A stretch of DNA of 64,000 bases from assembly GCA_040285825.1 (NCBI GenBank), contig JAUPSS010000005.1:310001-374000 (forward strand), in the 5' to 3' direction. Source of the stretch: Eukaryota sp. TZLM1-RC (lineage: Eukaryota; Metamonada: BaSk clade). The notes beneath the pieces were generated by a model. It did not search any database and was not told where the DNA came from. It was given only the letters and a program-made list of their open reading frames with translations. Below, piece by piece: positions 59,969-64,000 of this stretch. The translations under genes were made by a program, and so were the position numbers. Numbering within the stretch: the stretch's first letter is position 1; each line of letters begins with the position of its first letter.

Positions 59969-62343
59969 ACATTTTGAACAGAATAAACTTCATAATCCGG
60001 TTTTTTAGCCACTCGCAAGTCATTCTTTAACCTCTTCTTCTTACGTTTGAATCTTTTACAGGCTTTGGGATCTTTGACCTTTACATTACATTTGGTATTT
60101 TCTTCACGATAATTCTCAACACAAAAAGCACATCTCTTACTGGTACGATACTCATCTACCAAGTATACTTTATACCAGCTTTTCTCAGAACTCTTCTTAG
60201 CCCCACACCTCTGATAGTGCTGGCTTTACCTTTACGATTGGTCTTAACGTCCCAATCACCAAAGCCAATTACAATATTTTGAGCATCTGCCTTCAACTTG
60301 GCTTTTAATCGGTTAACCTAGGCGGCCTCACTCTTTTTTTTATTTATATATTTGAATAGAGTGTGGCGCCTAAAGAGAGGGTCTTGATAAATGGGACAGA
60401 GCAATTCATCGTGGAGTAATTTCTTTTTTATATACTTTTGAATTGCTGCAGATCCAAGGATTTTTTTGGAATATTCTGATAATTTATTAGATATTTCTTG
60501 AACTGACATCTCCGATTGGGACGATTGTAAATTAAATTCTTTAAGTGTAAAATCCGGATGAGATTTAATGATTTCCTGTTCACTGTTGATTCTTTTTATA
60601 ATTGCAGATTTGAAAGAGTTTTCACTGCTCAACCCTAATAATGATCGAGTCCAAGTAGTTTGTTTCCGTTTCTCTAAACTTCTCTGTTTGAAGTTTAAAG
60701 TTTCGTCTACCAGCAGTGTAAGAATCAATAATTAGTTTGTCTCTTTTTTTCTTTAAATTTTTGGGTTTTTTTATTTTTTTCTTATTCCTTCTGTTTTTTC
60801 CTTATTTTTTTCCACACGCTTATTTTTCACGTTTTTCCTTTTTGCTACAGTCATATTGATTCCTTTGGACTCAATTTGAGTCATCTCAGCAGAATATGAT
60901 TGACTGATTTGGTAAGCAATTTCCTTTATATTAGGAGTTTCTGATACTTATACCAGTTTGGCATCATATTGGTTAGGGTCTACTTCAGCAATGACCTTAC
61001 ATTTTAATGAATTCAGTTCGTTTTCACAAATATCATGATTATATAATTCATCCTTTTCTAATTGTTTGTCTTTACATTTTTTCAAATCATTCCTCTTGTG
61101 TTGAACTGAAACTCCACAGCCATCTGTCAGAATACTTCCGTCAAAGAAGTAACCATTAGTATTTTTGGTCATGACACAATGCTGCTTGTTGAGTACTTTT
61201 TCCAAGTTTAAAATTTTTGTTTCATCAACATCAATCGTTTCATCATCACTTTCTTGAGGTTCATCAAACTCTGTGATGAAAAGTCAGTTTTTTTTGATTG
61301 ATTAATAATAATTTGCATACTTTCGGTTTCAACCTGCATATACGTTGGAGAAAGTGATGTTTCAATTGGAAACACGTTATAGATGAATAAATGTTTAGGT
61401 TTTTCCCCTTCAGCATCTTTGATTAATTCTGCAGAAATACGACTGACGTCCGCCATTAGCATGACAGATTTTTGAAGATATTTTTCCCAGTGTACATGTA
61501 TATCATGGAATATATTAGGTAAATTAGGCTTTCCTGACTTTGACTTGGATTTTGGGGTACTCAAATTGCATTCTGTTGCAGTTAAATGTTTTCATCAAGT
61601 TTTTGATCATAGATGAATAATGATTTCATTCGTTTGTACTTCGCCAACAATTGATGTTTGAAATGCTGTTTGAAAAAATTCAAGGGTGTACTATTAGACC
61701 AAGCCACAGGTGATTCACAGGAATCTGTCGTTAACGTCTTTAGTGTGTAAACAATTTTCTGATCATATTTTTTGTCTCTGATGGAAAATGTTAAAAATTC
61801 TGATAATGAATACTCATCAGAAGTTTGTAAATCCAAAAGTAATGAGTTCAATTTTTCTTCTTTGTTTGAGTCCTCTTGTTCAACCTCAAGTTCTTCAACA
61901 ACATCCTCAACCACTGTTTAAATTTTGAGTGAATTACTTATAACAATCAGAAATTTTTCAAGCATGATACTGATACTCAACAAAAGTCAACAGTTTGAAT
62001 ACTATTGAGTTCATGATCAGACATTCGAAAAATAGGTTTCACCGTCTCGTGCTTGTCTGGTGAAACAAGATTTTTTTTGATTTTCAAAGCAACGATGAAC
62101 CAGTGACAAAAATGTTCGAAGAAATTGTTGCCGAATATAGATCATATAGGAAGTGTAGATATTGGTCACACAATGATCCAAAATTCGAGTTACTCCTTGG
62201 TCACTGACATGAGTATAGATCGAGGGCAACTGTGGGTAATAATGGTCAATATAAATATTAGTCATTATAAGTCTGAAAGTTTGAGCATTTTGGCCCGATG
62301 ATTTGGCCCGATGATATCTGTTGAAGAAAATCATTGACATCAA
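59969..62343 (-). pseudogene. Fanzor relic F4, 5' part (most of the protein)
   Basis: Decayed minus-strand frames carry the family in order. The N-terminal helical region is at 62017-62343 (H-Y-Y-P-Q-L-P-S-I-Y-T-H). An acidic segment is at 61582-61914, and F-I-Y-N-V-F-P-I-E-T-S-L-S-P-T-Y-M-Q-V-E lies near 61390. F-D-G-S-I-L-T-D-G-C-G-V-S-V is at about 61110, and a RuvC-I-like E-V-D-P-N-Q-Y-D at about 60980. A long basic helical part is at 60318-60728 with D-P-L-F-R-R-H. R-L-K-A-K-L-K-A-D-A-Q-N-I-V-I-G-F-G-D-W lies near 60270, with G-K-A-S-T then G-L-R-R-V-L-R-K-A-G. Finally V-D-E-Y-R-T-S-K-R-C-A-F-C (about 60130-60160) starts the Zn ribbon, which continues in the 3' part. The family assignment is secure from the GDW, DEYRTSK-CxxC and TDG signatures. 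Stops and frameshifts abound. Confidence 0.78.
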
Positions 62344-62399
62344 AACTTGCTCTCTAATCTTGTTTTAAATGACAATATTTTATGTCACATGTTTATCAT

Positions 62400-63300
62400 C
62401 CATACAGTCTCTTCAAGAAGATCCTTGGAAAACCAGACTGGTTCGTCATGATTGAGACGACAATCCAAGTAATACAGTTTGATTAATAAATAAGTCTTCT
62501 TACAATATTGCCTATATAACCAACGATCTCTTGAATCCTGTTTGAAGTTTGTTGTCAGAAACCAAATTTTTGATATCCAAATTGATAATTTTCATTGAAA
62601 TCTTTTTAATAGTTTTTTTAATAGTTTTTGGATATCAGGTTTCAAGAAACAGTCAATTGTTTCGAAAACCAAAACAGTTCCCTGAAAACAATAATAAAGC
62701 AATTCTTCGTCTCTATCAAACCAGGCATTTTCAATGGCCTCCAACAATTTTAATATTCAGGGTGGATTGGGTTTTTTTCTTGCCCTTTTCTCGCTCAATC
62801 AGTTCATGCTTACCTTCTTTTTCAGCAAGCATGAAGCAACATTAGATAAACTATTTCCAGCACTACGTAAATAGAAAATGTTGCATAATTGAAGAGTATC
62901 AATAATTTTGAATTTATATACATCCTCAATGAATGGATTCAAAATACCATTTAATGGTTAAGATAAATTCTTTTTTGAATAAATCCTTGCCATAAATGAT
63001 AGAACGACTTTTCAAAGTGGCATAATCAAACTGTTTGATGTTATGTCCAGCCAAATAGTCTGGTTGATGATTATTCAGGCATTTATCAAAATTATAGATC
63101 ATTGAAAGTTCATGTGGAAATAGATGAACAAAAGTATCTGAACAATCATCAGATACGGAAAAAGACAGATAATAATCAGTGGAAGCCACAAAAAAATGTT
63201 TCTGCTTCTTAATTATTTGCGAAACATTTGAGTCAAATTCCGCAACGATAAGTTTGATAGCCTCTTCTTCATGAGAAACGTAAGGTGGCTTTGGGAAAAT
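62400..63300 (-). pseudogene. DNA polymerase B-like 3'-5' exonuclease relic
   Basis: The minus-strand frame 62926-63189, extended upstream to about 63300, reads P-D-Y-L-A-G-H-N-I-K-Q-F-D-Y-A-T-L-K-S-R. This matches the exonuclease II motif (P-D-x-x-x-G-H/Y-N-x-x-x-F-D-x-x-x-L-x-x-R) of family B DNA polymerases. Further down, near 62430-62480, Y-R-Q-Y-C-K-K-T-Y-L-L-I-K-L resembles exonuclease III (Y-C-x-x-D-A-x-L-x-x-x-L) with the aspartate lost. No polymerase palm motif was found. It could derive from a Maverick/Polinton or viral polymerase or from a cellular polymerase copy. It lies directly before F4 on the same strand. Confidence 0.42.
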
Positions 63301-63659
63301 ATTTGTTTTTTGTTACTGAATTTCCTTAATCTGGCCTAATTTTGTGAATTTTTGTTGAAAAGAATCAATTTTGGCATCAGTTTCTGACAAAGAATTAGTA
63401 AAATTAGAATTAGTAATTGAATTGACAATGTTTTGACACTCTGTTTTAATTAATCTTGTTTTTGGGTTGTCTTTTTGAAACTGACAAGTGACCAAAAATT
63501 TGAAACATTCAACTTTGTGATTGAAATTTTGTCCATAATGTTGAATATCCTTGTCAAAATTTGGTAAAAATCTACATTATTGAAAAAAACTATATTATAA
63601 TTAAAGACTAAGAAAACTAACAAAACTTAAATAATAAAAAGTTGGGAAAACTACCAAAT

Positions 63660-64000
63660 TCATCTTCTTCTTTTCTTTTCAGGTTCCAACTTTATACTAA
63701 CTTTATTTCTATACATTTTATTTTCTTCAGCTTTTCTTTTTCTATTTTCCCTCTTTCCTTTTGTTCTATTTAGAGTTTGTCTGGCAGCTTCAGCAGGGTC
63801 AACTATAGTCAAAACGTCACGTTCTTGCTGACGTTTACGTTTCATTTCTGCACGTTCTGTTTGAATTTCTGATAGTGTTGAGATAAACAGCCCAGATTCT
63901 GACCGTTTACGAAGACTTTCAACTACTTCTGTGGCAACATCGCGTGTTTCTTGGGAAATCTGAAGACCGCCAGTATCATCAGTAATAATCGAAAGAGCTT
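63660..64000 (-). CDS. UTP20: Basic C-terminal tail, probably UTP20 (partial)
   Basis: The minus strand is open from the right edge to a TGA at 63660-63662 (about 113 residues). It reads L-R-K-R-S-E-S-G-L-F-I-S-T-L-S-E-I, then M-K-R-K-R-Q-Q-E-R-D-V-L-T-I-V-D-P-A-E-A-A-R-Q-T-L-N-R-T-K-G-K-R-E-N-R-K-R-K. The layout K-R-x-x-R-K ... V-x-D/N-P-x-x-A-A-x-x-x-x-x-x-x-x-x-x-K-x-x-x-x-K-R-K is what I expect at the end of UTP20, a large SSU-processome scaffold. The match covers only a low-complexity basic tail, so the call is tentative. The rest lies outside the window. Confidence 0.42.
   Translation of the reverse strand, partial: ALSIITDDTGGLQISQETRDVATEVVESLRKRSESGLFISTLSEIQTERAEMKRKRQQERDVLTIVDPAEAARQTLNRTKGKRENRKRKAEENKMYRNKVSIKLEPEKKRRR

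Noticed and set aside
1-64000. CRISPR arrays, bacterial operons, rRNA or tRNA genes
   Set aside because: No regularly spaced direct repeats, no Shine-Dalgarno-linked operons and no cloverleaf or rRNA core sequence were recognised. Gene content is eukaryotic throughout. Absence of tRNA is by eye only; a covariance-model scan would be decisive.

Overview
The window is eukaryotic nuclear DNA from an intron-poor, AT-rich protist. Every recognisable host gene is a eukaryotic housekeeping or cell-biology gene. Most are single-exon and compactly spaced. Two tiny introns (31 and 30 nt, both starting GTATGT) are supported by the reading frame. A centrosomal CEP72-like LRR protein suggests a centriole- or flagellum-bearing cell. 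The genus cannot be named from this sequence. No rRNA, tRNA or CRISPR array was recognised.

Host genes from left to right: UTP21/WDR36 (partial, -), eIF4A3-like helicase (-), RBBP6/Mpe1 (+), CEP72-like LRR protein (+), a 1,929-residue IPT/TIG-repeat membrane protein (+), a small membrane protein (-), TRAPPC6/Trs33 (-), a charged coiled-coil protein (-), TatD-type DNase (-), DPY30 (+), fatty-acid 2-hydroxylase (+), a giant helical-repeat protein (-), ITFG1/TIP (-) and a probable UTP20 C-terminus (partial, -).

The rest is a dense graveyard of mobile DNA. Two families of non-LTR retrotransposon carrying a CCHC finger and a restriction-like endonuclease (called LINE-1 and LINE-2 here; the names are local) account for more than a dozen 5'-truncated fragments. 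Two Ty3/gypsy-like families (A and B) have exact LTRs and 4-bp target duplications: A at 26890-34314 with a truncated B inside it, a near-complete B at 49138-55496, and a solo B LTR at 36395. A hAT-like element (8-bp duplication) and a TA-flanked Tc1/mariner-like element are also present. A 1.2-kb segment with a dead protein kinase occurs twice. A DNA polymerase B-like exonuclease relic lies at the right end.

The most striking content is four Fanzor (eukaryotic TnpB-like, RNA-guided nuclease) relics from at least three lineages. In all four the 3' end lies 34-100 bp upstream of a host start codon, on the same strand (eIF4A3, RBBP6, the helical-repeat gene, ITFG1). Two of them share a copy of the same roughly 275-bp Fanzor 3' end, which is where the guide-RNA scaffold is expected in this family. 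Either Fanzor elements land preferentially at gene 5' ends, or their 3' ends have been kept as promoters or guide-RNA loci. I regard this as the lead for a possibly undescribed system.
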